From a bacterium UBP2_UBA4780 (GTDB taxonomy: Bacteria > Edwardsbacteria > AC1 > EtOH8): a DNA stretch of 14,216 nt. Under the pieces are notes generated by a model. That model did not search any database and was not told the origin of the DNA. It saw only the letters and a list, made by a program, of their open reading frames with translations. Shown one piece after another: positions 1 through 5,931 of this stretch. The position numbers were made by a program, and so were the translations under genes. The stretch's first letter is position 1. Each line of letters starts with the position of its first letter. Location of the stretch: NCBI GenBank assembly GCA_002403115.1, contig DHHE01000105.1, positions 1-14,216 of the forward strand. The letters are read 5' to 3'.

Positions 1-2
1 GG

Positions 3-1736
3 CTGCTGGAGATGACCGGCACCATCATGAAGAAGGACATGGTGGAGCAGGTGCTGGACAACATGGACCTGGAGCGGGAGCGGGGCATCACCATCAAGAT
101 GCACCCGGTGCGCATGAACTACCGGGCAGGGGACGGGCAGGAGTACGTCCTCAACCTGATCGACACCCCGGGGCACGTGGACTTCGGCTACGAGGTCTCC
201 CGCTCCCTGGCCGCCTGCGAGGGGGCGGTGCTGGTGGTGGACGCCACCCAGGGGGTGGAGGCCCAGACCGTGGCCAACTTGTACCAGGCGGTCAACCACG
301 ACCTGACCGTCATACCGGTGATCAACAAGATCGACCTGCCCTCGGCCGAGGTCGGCCGCTGCCGCCAGCAGATAACCGAGCTCCTGGGGTGCCCGGAAGA
401 CGAAATCCTCGAGGCCAGCGCCAAGACCGGGATGGGGGTCGAAGCCCTGCTGGAGGCGGTCATCGCCCGGGTCCCCGCCCCCAAGGGCGACCCGGGGGCC
501 CCGCTGCGGGCCATGGTCTTCGACTGCATCTTCGACGTCTACCGGGGGGCCGTGCCCTATATCCGCATAGTGGAAGGGACGCTGCGGGCCGGCATGAAAG
601 TGAGGTTCTTCTCCAACGACAAGGAGTTCGAGGCGGCCGAGGCCGGCACCCTGATGATGGGCATGCACCCGGCTTCCTCGCTCTCGGCAGGCGAGGTGGG
701 CTACCTGGTGGCCGGGATCAAGACCGTGTCCGACGCCCGGGTGGGCGACACCATCACCGATGCGGCCATCCCGGCCGCGGAGCCTTTGCCGGGCTACAAG
801 CAGGTCAAGCCCATGGTCTACGCCGGGCTGTACCCCACCGAAAACCAGCAGTACCCGGAGCTGCGCGAGGCCCTGGAGAAGCTGCGCCTCAACGACGCCG
901 CCCTCTCCTACCAGCCGGAGAGCTCCACCGCCCTGGGCTTCGGCTTCCGCTGCGGGTTCCTGGGGATGCTGCACATGGAGATCGTCCAGGAGCGGCTGGA
1001 GCGGGAGCACGGGCTGAGCCTGATCACCACCGTGCCCAACGTCGAGTACCAGGTGCACGCCACCGACGGCCGGATGCTGGTGGTGGACAACCCGGCCGAG
1101 ATGCCCCCGGAGCACCATCTTTTAAAAATCGAGGAGCCGTTCGTGGCCGCCGAGGTGGTGCTGCCGTCCGAGTACGTGGGCAACATCATGAAGCTGTCCC
1201 AGGACCGCCGCGGGAGCTACAAGAAGCTGGAGTACCTGGACCCGGCCCGGGCCATCCTCCACTACGAGTTCCCCCTGTCCGAGGTCATCTTCGACTTCTA
1301 CGACAGGCTGAAGAGCCTGTCCAAGGGCTACGCCAGCCTGGACTACGAGTTTCTGGAGTACCGGGAGTCGGACCTGGTGAAGCTGGACGTGCTGATCAAC
1401 GGCGATCCGGTGGACGCCCTGTCGTCCATCGTCCACAAGGAGCGGGCCTTCGAATGGGGCAAGGCCCTGGTCACCAAGCTGCGCAAGCTGATCCCCCGCC
1501 AGCAGTACGAGGTGGCCATCCAGGCGGCCATCGGCTCGCGGATCCTGGCCCGGGAGTCGGTCAAGCCGTTCCGCAAGAACGTCACCGCCAAGTGCTACGG
1601 GGGCGACATCACCCGCAAGCGGAAGCTGCTGGAGAAGCAGAAGGAGGGCAAGAGGCGGATGAAGCAGGTGGGCAGCGTCGAGATCCCGCAGGAGGCCTTT
1701 TTGGCGGTGCTCAGGGTGGGGGAGGATGAGACCTAA
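3..1736 (+). CDS. lepA: Elongation factor 4 (LepA), 5'-truncated by window edge
   Basis: Ribosome-associated GTPase that acts on translation elongation and initiation; LepA/EF4 belongs to the translational GTPase family with EF-G. The reading frame is already open at base 3, before the first visible ATG at 12. The residues there (LLEMTGTI) match the segment just after the P-loop in LepA, so about 20 N-terminal residues including the G1 motif lie outside the window. Counting from the ATG at 12, I see the ERERGITIK switch I segment (22-29), DTPGH of G3 (51-55), NKID of G4 (105-108) and SAK of G5 (136-138). The C-terminal part carries the LepA-specific domain, with its hallmark stretch from SVKPFRKNVTAKCYGGD through KRRMKQVGSVEIPQEAFLAVL near the end. 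This C-terminus separates it from EF-G, TypA and EF-Tu. The gene ends at a TAA, followed by an AT-rich gap and then the signal peptidase genes, the same lepA-lepB linkage known from proteobacteria. Confidence 0.97.
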   Translation: MLEMTGTIMKKDMVEQVLDNMDLERERGITIKMHPVRMNYRAGDGQEYVLNLIDTPGHVDFGYEVSRSLAACEGAVLVVDATQGVEAQTVANLYQAVNHDLTVIPVINKIDLPSAEVGRCRQQITELLGCPEDEILEASAKTGMGVEALLEAVIARVPAPKGDPGAPLRAMVFDCIFDVYRGAVPYIRIVEGTLRAGMKVRFFSNDKEFEAAEAGTLMMGMHPASSLSAGEVGYLVAGIKTVSDARVGDTITDAAIPAAEPLPGYKQVKPMVYAGLYPTENQQYPELREALEKLRLNDAALSYQPESSTALGFGFRCGFLGMLHMEIVQERLEREHGLSLITTVPNVEYQVHATDGRMLVVDNPAEMPPEHHLLKIEEPFVAAEVVLPSEYVGNIMKLSQDRRGSYKKLEYLDPARAILHYEFPLSEVIFDFYDRLKSLSKGYASLDYEFLEYRESDLVKLDVLINGDPVDALSSIVHKERAFEWGKALVTKLRKLIPRQQYEVAIQAAIGSRILARESVKPFRKNVTAKCYGGDITRKRKLLEKQKEGKRRMKQVGSVEIPQEAFLAVLRVGEDET

Positions 1737-1746
1737 ATACCAAAAC

Positions 1747-1844
1747 CGAAAGACGAAACCCAAAACAAAAACGAATATCGTAAAATCGAGCACACTGTCT
1801 GTTGTTTTCGGATTTTTTGGCATTGTTTCGGATTTCGTATTTCG
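1747..1844. repeat. Imperfect inverted repeat in AT-rich spacer after lepA
   Basis: Two 22-base arms, 1747-1768 and 1823-1844, are inverted copies matching at 19 of 22 positions when one is reverse-complemented. They are separated by 54 bases. Each arm is built of CGAAA-type units (CGAAAgACGAAAcCC on one side, its complement TTTCGtATTTCG on the other). The whole spacer 1737-1862 is much richer in A and T than the flanking genes. There is no run of T directly after the right arm that would make it a standard intrinsic terminator. It could be a long imperfect hairpin acting in 3' end processing of lepA mRNA, or one copy of a dispersed intergenic repeat. I cannot tell which from one copy. Confidence 0.6.
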
Positions 1845-1862
1845 AATTTAAAGGCATAAGGC

Positions 1863-2144
1863 ATGAAGTTTAGCTGGAAGACCGCCTTTTTTGTCGCGAT
1901 GGCGTTGCTGGGCTGGACGGCGGCCGTCGAGATGTTCGTCATCATGAGCCAGTCGACCACCATCGACATGCAGAAAGCCAAGTGCGCCGAGCTGGAGGGG
2001 GACCTCAAGGCCCTGGCCGAGCTGCTGCCGGGCAGGGTAACCCGGGAGCAGCTCGGCAGGCACGACTACCAGCGGCTGACCTTCACCTACAACGAGGGGG
2101 ACACGGTGATCGGGACCCGCTACCGCTGGGACAAGTTCCGGTGA
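1863..2144 (+). CDS. Small single-pass membrane protein, function unknown
   Basis: A 93-residue protein I do not recognise. It has a short basic N-terminus (MKFSWK) followed by a hydrophobic stretch at about residues 8-29, fitting one transmembrane helix or an uncleaved signal anchor. A mixed, charged segment follows (31-55, helical in character), then a hydrophilic tail rich in R, Y and T (RYRWDKFR at the end) that would lie outside the cytoplasm if the positive-inside rule holds. Coding support is the start right after the AT-rich spacer, codon use like its neighbours, and position between lepA and lepB on the same strand. A weak AAGG lies at 1851-1854, nine bases before the ATG. One cysteine at residue 41 does not sit in a lipobox. 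A role tied to the neighbouring signal peptidases is possible by position only. Confidence 0.7.
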   Translation: MKFSWKTAFFVAMALLGWTAAVEMFVIMSQSTTIDMQKAKCAELEGDLKALAELLPGRVTREQLGRHDYQRLTFTYNEGDTVIGTRYRWDKFR

Positions 2145-2218
2145 GCGTGCCGGGGGCAAGCCCGGGAAACCAAAACTCCGCCGCGACGTAGTATCTGAAA
2201 ATTATTAACCGCGTACTC

Positions 2219-2222
2219 GAGG
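2219..2222 (+). promoter_or_regulatory. Short Shine-Dalgarno for first lepB
   Basis: GAGG lies four bases upstream of the ATG at 2227. It is weak and close, but it is the only purine-rich match ahead of this start, and the start is supported by the typical LepB N-terminal layout. Confidence 0.4.
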
Positions 2223-2226
2223 CAAC

Positions 2227-3027
2227 ATGGCGAAAGAGACAAGGAGACGGGACAACGCGCTGACAGCCTTCTACAAGGAGTGGTTCGGCCCCCAGCCCAA
2301 GATGTCCAAGGAGGAGAAGAGGAGGCTGCCGCCCTTCAAGCGGCTGTGGCACGAATGGCTGTGGCCTCTGATCTGGGCGGTGCTGGTGGTCAAGTTCCTG
2401 ATCAACCCCTTCCTGCTGGCGGCCTATCACGTGCCCACCGGCTCCATGGAGAACACCATCCTGCCCGGCGAGTGGCTGATGGCCGACAAGTTCAGCTACG
2501 GAATCCACATCCCGTTCAGCGACGCCTACGTCCTGCCGCTGTCCGAGCCCAGGCCCGGGCAGATCATGGTCTTCAAGAGCCCGTACGACGGGAGGACCCT
2601 GGTCAAGCGCTGCGTGGCCGGGGCCGGCGACACCGTGGCCGTCAGGGGCAAGAAGCTTTTCATAAACGGGGTGGAACGGACAGAGGCCTACGTCCGCCAC
2701 AACGACCCGCACGAGTTGGAGATCGACTACCGGCTGATAGACCCGGACCAGTTCCAGCGCGCTTGGCAGGAGGGGCAGATGTCCCACAGCCCGTTCCGCG
2801 ACAACTTCGGGCCGGTGGTGGTCCCCGCTGGACACCTGTTCATGATGGGCGACAACCGCGACGACTCGTTCGACTCCCGCTTCTGGGGGCCGCTGCCCAG
2901 ACGGTACGTTCAGGGCCGGCCGCTGATCATCTACTGGTCGTGGGACAGCTGGTCCAGCCTGCAGATACACGAGTTCTGGAAGCGCCCCAGGCTGGGGCGC
3001 CTGGGCCGGCTGCTGTTCAAGTCGTAG
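2227..3027 (+). CDS. lepB: Signal peptidase I (first of tandem pair)
   Basis: Membrane-bound serine protease (family S26A) that removes signal peptides from exported preproteins on the outer face of the inner membrane. The 266-residue protein starts with about 43 charged, mostly basic residues, then one transmembrane helix at about 45-66. The catalytic nucleophile is Ser73 in PTGSMENTIL (box B) and the general base is Lys127 in LVKRCVAGAGDTV (box D). Box E, GDNRDDSFDSR, spans 208-218. All residues required for the Ser/Lys dyad are present. An insertion of about 45 residues between box D and box E (about 148-193) gives the enzyme a larger periplasmic beta domain, common in Gram-negative LepB. 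The C-terminus is Arg/Leu rich. Only three bases separate its TAG from the next lepB, so the two are almost certainly co-transcribed. The long cytoplasmic N-terminal extension is the main difference from its partner. Confidence 0.96.
   Translation: MAKETRRRDNALTAFYKEWFGPQPKMSKEEKRRLPPFKRLWHEWLWPLIWAVLVVKFLINPFLLAAYHVPTGSMENTILPGEWLMADKFSYGIHIPFSDAYVLPLSEPRPGQIMVFKSPYDGRTLVKRCVAGAGDTVAVRGKKLFINGVERTEAYVRHNDPHELEIDYRLIDPDQFQRAWQEGQMSHSPFRDNFGPVVVPAGHLFMMGDNRDDSFDSRFWGPLPRRYVQGRPLIIYWSWDSWSSLQIHEFWKRPRLGRLGRLLFKS
2833..2946 (+). repeat. Direct-repeat blocks shared with second lepB (copy 1)
   Basis: Three blocks in the first lepB are base-for-base identical to the second: 2833-2858 equals 3562-3587 (26 bases, box E), 2878-2898 equals 3607-3627 (21 bases), and 2927-2946 equals 3656-3675 (20 bases). 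Offsets are all 729 bases, so the two genes are collinear here without gaps. Identity at silent positions across box E is more than protein conservation alone requires. Confidence 0.85.
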
Positions 3028-3030
3028 GGC

Positions 3031-3750
3031 ATGCTTCCCTTCAGGCTGAGGGAAAGGCGGCGCCGGCTGGGCAGGCGCCTGGCCTCGATGCTGCTGGCGG
3101 TGCTCCTGGCCCTGGCGCTGCGGGCGCTGGTCATCCAGGCCTACCGCATCCCTTCGGGTTCCATGGAGGACACCCTGCTGGCCGGGGATTTCCTGATGGC
3201 CGCCAAGTTCCTGTACGGCATCAGGGAGCCGTTCCGGGGGCGGTTGTTGGTCCCGGGCCTGAAGAAACCGGAGCCGGGCGAGGTGCTGGTCTTCAGCTAC
3301 CCGGTCGACGGCCGGGACTTCATCAAGAGGTGCGTGGCCGCGGCCGGGGAGACGGTTGACGTCAGGGGCGGGGACCTGTATGTCGGCGGCGCAAGGGAGG
3401 ACTTGGCGCAGGCGGTGCACAAGGCGCCGGAGACCATCGAGCTGTGGTCCGGGGCGGTCCGTGGCTGGAACGCCCTCTACCAGAGGTCATGGGAGGAGAG
3501 GAGATTCCTGCCCCTGAACTGGGTGCGTGACGACTTCGGGCCGGTGGCGGTGCCCGAAGGCCACCTGTTCATGATGGGCGACAACCGGGACAACTCCATG
3601 GACTCGCGCTTCTGGGGGCCGCTGCCCGTGGCCGACGTCAGGGGCAAGGCCCTGTTCATCTACTGGTCGTGGGACCCGGAGGTCCAGGCCCCGGCCTGGC
3701 AGTTCTGGCGCCGGGTGCGCTGGGGCAGGATCGGGCGATTGATCAAATAA
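3031..3750 (+). CDS. lepB: Signal peptidase I (second of tandem pair)
   Basis: A second S26A signal peptidase, 239 residues, starting three bases after the stop of the first. It has a short Arg-rich N-terminus, a transmembrane helix at about 18-37, catalytic Ser44 in PSGSMEDTLL, Lys99 in FIKRCVAAAGETV, and box E GDNRDNSMDSR at 183-193. The dyad is complete, so it should be active. Compared with its partner it lacks most of the cytoplasmic extension, and its insert between box D and box E is different in sequence (about 119-170). The last third is very close to the first copy, including stretches of identical DNA, and both end with an Arg-rich GR(I/L)GRL tail. This looks like a tandem duplication in which the core stayed similar while the substrate-facing insert diverged. 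Division of labour between substrate classes is an inference. Confidence 0.95.
   Translation: MLPFRLRERRRRLGRRLASMLLAVLLALALRALVIQAYRIPSGSMEDTLLAGDFLMAAKFLYGIREPFRGRLLVPGLKKPEPGEVLVFSYPVDGRDFIKRCVAAAGETVDVRGGDLYVGGAREDLAQAVHKAPETIELWSGAVRGWNALYQRSWEERRFLPLNWVRDDFGPVAVPEGHLFMMGDNRDNSMDSRFWGPLPVADVRGKALFIYWSWDPEVQAPAWQFWRRVRWGRIGRLIK
3562..3675 (+). repeat. Direct-repeat blocks shared with first lepB (copy 2)
   Basis: This is the counterpart of the identical blocks at 2833-2946, inside the second signal peptidase gene, with the same 729-base offset for all three blocks. It is consistent with a tandem duplication, or with gene conversion that keeps the 3' halves alike. Confidence 0.85.
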
Positions 3751-3807
3751 CCAGGGGGTTTTCCCAGGAAACAAGCGAAAGGCGCGAAAACAATACGGGG
3801 ACGTAAT

Positions 3808-4923
3808 ATGAACGGGATAAAAGTGACCACGGTCGAGAACAAGAAGGACCTGGAGGCGTTCATCCGCCTGCCGTGGAAGATCTACGCCGGCAACCCGGCC
3901 TGGGTGCCGCCTTTAGTCGGCGACCTGAAGAAGATGCTGGACCCGGCCAAAAACCCGTTCTTCAAGCACGCCCGGGCCCGCTACTTTCTGGCCTGGCGGA
4001 ACGGGGAAGCGGTGGGGCGGATCTCGGCCCACGTGGATGACAACCATAACGCGTTCCACGGCGAGCGCTGCGGATTCTTCGGTTTCTTCGATTGCATCGA
4101 TGACCAGATCGTGGCCTCGGCCCTGTTCGACTCGGCCAAGGGCTGGATCAAGACGCAGGGCATGGACACCATGCGCGGACCGTTCAATTTCACCACCAAC
4201 GACACCGCGGGGCTGCTGATCGACGCCTTCGACAGTTCGCCGGTGATCGAAATGACCTACAATCCGCCCTATTACCCGAAACTACTAGAGAGTTGGGGGC
4301 TGGCCAAGGCGATGGACCTCTTCGCCTACTACTTCGACGTGAAAAAGATGAACCACGAGCGGCTCGCGATGCTGGGCCGGCGGGTGGAGCGCAAGGGCAT
4401 CCGGTTCCGCAACATGGACATCCGGAAGTTCGAAGACGACGTCAAGAAATTCAAGGAGATCTATAACCAGGCGTGGGCAAAGAACTGGGGCTTCATCCCG
4501 ATGACCGAGTTCGAGATGGAACACATGGCCAAGAGCTTCAAGGCGATCGTCGACCCTGATTTCCTGATCTTCGCCTTCGACGGCGACCGGCCGGTGGGCG
4601 CGCTGTGGGCCCTGCCCGACTATAACCTGGTGATCAAGAAGCTGAACGGCAGGATGGGACCGATGGAGATGCTGATATTCCTGCTGCTGAAAAGAAGGAT
4701 CAGGCATGCCCGGGTGATGACCGCCGGTGTGGTCAACGATTACCGGCAGCGAGGGATCGAGGCCGGACTGGTGGCCCGGGTGTTCGAGAACGGCGTGAAG
4801 AAGGGCTACACCAGCGGCGAGCTGTCGTGGGTGCTGGCGGACAACGTGATGATGAACCGGCTGGCCGAGGCGGTGGGGGCCAGGGTCTACAAGACCTATA
4901 GGGTGTACGAGGCCAAGGTCTGA
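3808..4923 (+). CDS. GNAT-like acyltransferase-fold protein, substrate unknown
   Basis: A 371-residue soluble protein of a widespread but uncharacterised family with a GNAT (acetyl-CoA dependent N-acyltransferase) fold. The N-terminal half shows the conserved run NPAWVPPL (29-36), NPFFKHA (49-55), VGRISA (69-74) and a GFFGFFD stretch (89-95). RGPFNFTTND (123-132) and YNPPYYPKLLESWG (151-164) follow. The C-terminal half has the clearer acetyltransferase signature: GVVNDYRQRGIEAGLV at 307-322, where the R-Q-R-G-I-E segment fits the acetyl-CoA pyrophosphate-binding motif A, then ELSWVLADNVMMN (338-350). There is no signal peptide or membrane helix, so it is cytosolic. The start at 3808 has GGGG at 3797-3800 ahead of it. 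It lies 57 bases after the second lepB with no terminator between, so read-through is likely. A strong hairpin follows the gene. The acceptor cannot be read from sequence. Confidence 0.85.
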   Translation: MNGIKVTTVENKKDLEAFIRLPWKIYAGNPAWVPPLVGDLKKMLDPAKNPFFKHARARYFLAWRNGEAVGRISAHVDDNHNAFHGERCGFFGFFDCIDDQIVASALFDSAKGWIKTQGMDTMRGPFNFTTNDTAGLLIDAFDSSPVIEMTYNPPYYPKLLESWGLAKAMDLFAYYFDVKKMNHERLAMLGRRVERKGIRFRNMDIRKFEDDVKKFKEIYNQAWAKNWGFIPMTEFEMEHMAKSFKAIVDPDFLIFAFDGDRPVGALWALPDYNLVIKKLNGRMGPMEMLIFLLLKRRIRHARVMTAGVVNDYRQRGIEAGLVARVFENGVKKGYTSGELSWVLADNVMMNRLAEAVGARVYKTYRVYEAKV

Positions 4924-4940
4924 AGCCCAAGGCATAATAA

Positions 4941-4981
4941 CGAAAGAGAGCCGGGCGGCGCCCCCGGCTCTCTTTCGTTTT
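4941..4981. terminator. Strong hairpin terminator between convergent genes
   Basis: A perfect 15-base-pair stem, left arm 4941-4955 and right arm 4963-4977, closes a 7-base loop and is followed by TTTT (4978-4981). It sits 17 bases after the GNAT-like gene and just before the end of the minus-strand PAP2 gene, so it can stop transcription from the left. On the minus strand the stem is followed by TTATTATG, a weaker tail, so bidirectional use is plausible. Confidence 0.9.
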
Positions 4982-4991
4982 CAGGGCTGTC

Positions 4992-5873
4992 CTAGGGCTG
5001 TTTATCCACCGGGTTCCGCAAAAAGTGCGGGTTCCAGATCTCGGCTATCAGGATGGCCAGGGCGGCCAGGGCGAAGCCGGCCAGGACGTCGATGACGTAG
5101 TGCAGGCGGAGGAAGACGGTGGCCAGGATCAGCAGGATGCCCACCGGCAGCAGGAAGGCGAACAGCTTCCGGTGGTGGGCGTGGGCGTAGTAGAGGACGA
5201 TCAGGGTGATGCCGGTGTGGCCCGAGGGGAAGCAGTCCCGCTTGTTGAACTCGCCGGCGTTGAGCACGTCCAGGATCTGGTTGGCCCACAGCCAGCCCTT
5301 GACCGGCCCGGCCTGCGATTCCGTCAGGGTGAAGCGGGGGCCGATGGCCGGAACAAGCAGGTAGCCCACGTAGGAGAGGAAGAAGCCGATGGTCACCGCC
5401 AGCAGCAGGTGCTCCAGCTCGTGGTGCTTGCGGTCCAGGTGCAGGAACAGGCCCAGGACCACCGGCAGGAAGTAGTAGCTGGAATAGGCCAGGGCCAGGA
5501 CGTCGACGAACAGGGGATGGGTGACCCCCTCCAGCCAGACGGTGGGATGGACCCCGAACAGGCGGTGGTCGATGGCGATCAGATGGAGGTCCAGGTCCGG
5601 CCGGATGTGGTGGGTGATGTGGCCCAGGCTCTGGAAGACCGGCAGGATGCCGGCGTAGGGGGCCCAGCGCCGCAGCAGCTCGAAGAATTTGAAGGGCCAG
5701 CGGGTGTCCAGCAGCACTATAAGTAAATAGGACGCAAGCGTCAGGCCGTAGATGGCCAGGACCTGGGGCCACTGCGGCAGGCGCGCCAGATTGAGGGTGG
5801 TCAGCAGCGAGAGGCCCAGCAGGAAAAAGAGGTAAAGCCACTCCACCTTTTTGAGCTTGATTGCAACCATCAT
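4992..5873 (-). CDS. PAP2-family membrane phosphatase / phosphotransferase
   Basis: A 293-residue integral membrane protein of the PAP2 superfamily, closest in style to the inositolphosphotransferase-like branch (Aur1/PAP2_3). These enzymes remove or transfer phosphate head groups on lipids at the membrane surface. Hydrophobic helices lie near 11-30, 37-56, 121-146, 155-177, 221-232, 238-255 and 262-279. The signature residues are VPAIGPRF (174-181, the place of the C1 motif), FPSGHTG (215-221, C2, with His219) and LHYVIDVLAG (257-266, C3, with nucleophile His258 and Asp262). The usual SR six to seven residues before the C3 histidine is replaced by AT, while an Arg sits at 256, as in several Aur1-like proteins. 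The start is uncertain: two ATG codons are adjacent (5873 and 5870), with no Shine-Dalgarno before them and a TATAAT hexamer overlapping the first. Substrate (undecaprenyl pyrophosphate, phosphatidate or inositol lipid) cannot be decided. Confidence 0.88.
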   Translation of the reverse strand: MMVAIKLKKVEWLYLFFLLGLSLLTTLNLARLPQWPQVLAIYGLTLASYLLIVLLDTRWPFKFFELLRRWAPYAGILPVFQSLGHITHHIRPDLDLHLIAIDHRLFGVHPTVWLEGVTHPLFVDVLALAYSSYYFLPVVLGLFLHLDRKHHELEHLLLAVTIGFFLSYVGYLLVPAIGPRFTLTESQAGPVKGWLWANQILDVLNAGEFNKRDCFPSGHTGITLIVLYYAHAHHRKLFAFLLPVGILLILATVFLRLHYVIDVLAGFALAALAILIAEIWNPHFLRNPVDKQP

Positions 5874-5881
5874 TATATGAT
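5851..5881 (+). promoter_or_regulatory. Possible promoter for the M3 peptidase gene
   Basis: TTGAGC at 5851-5856 and TATGAT at 5876-5881 resemble -35 and -10 boxes, but the spacer of 19 bases is long and the -35 lies inside the divergent PAP2 gene. On the other strand TATAAT (5877 down to 5872) has no matching -35 at a usual distance. The region must hold divergent promoters by position; these exact boxes are tentative. Confidence 0.25.
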
Positions 5882-5917
5882 AGCATATCGAACCGGCTTA
5901 TTCAACCGCCGGGAAAC

Positions 5918-5923
5918 AGGGGG
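5918..5923 (+). promoter_or_regulatory. Shine-Dalgarno for M3 peptidase
   Basis: AGGGGG lies eight bases before the ATG at 5932 and supports that start over an upstream in-frame extension. Confidence 0.6.
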
Positions 5924-5931
5924 CAACGCCG

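Noticed and set aside
12..14. ATG at 12 as the start of lepA
   Set aside because: The upstream codons from base 3 already encode LepA sequence, and the P-loop is missing, so this is an internal methionine.
389..1729. 446-codon plus-strand frame inside lepA
   Set aside because: Out-of-frame overlap of lepA, a low-complexity Gly/Arg/Pro/Ala product typical of GC-rich frame shadows.
2145..2226. CCGGG/CCCGG stem after the small membrane gene as a terminator
   Set aside because: Only five base pairs and no T-run.
2083..3420. 445-codon minus-strand frame opposite the lepB pair
   Set aside because: Antisense shadow of two genes with complete catalytic motifs; it spans an intergenic gap and shows no recognisable features.
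3751..3807. A-rich CGAAAG-containing spacer as a second copy of the repeat after lepA
   Set aside because: Only a short CGAAAG-CG-GAAA-ACAA resemblance, no inverted partner, and not enough length to claim a copy.
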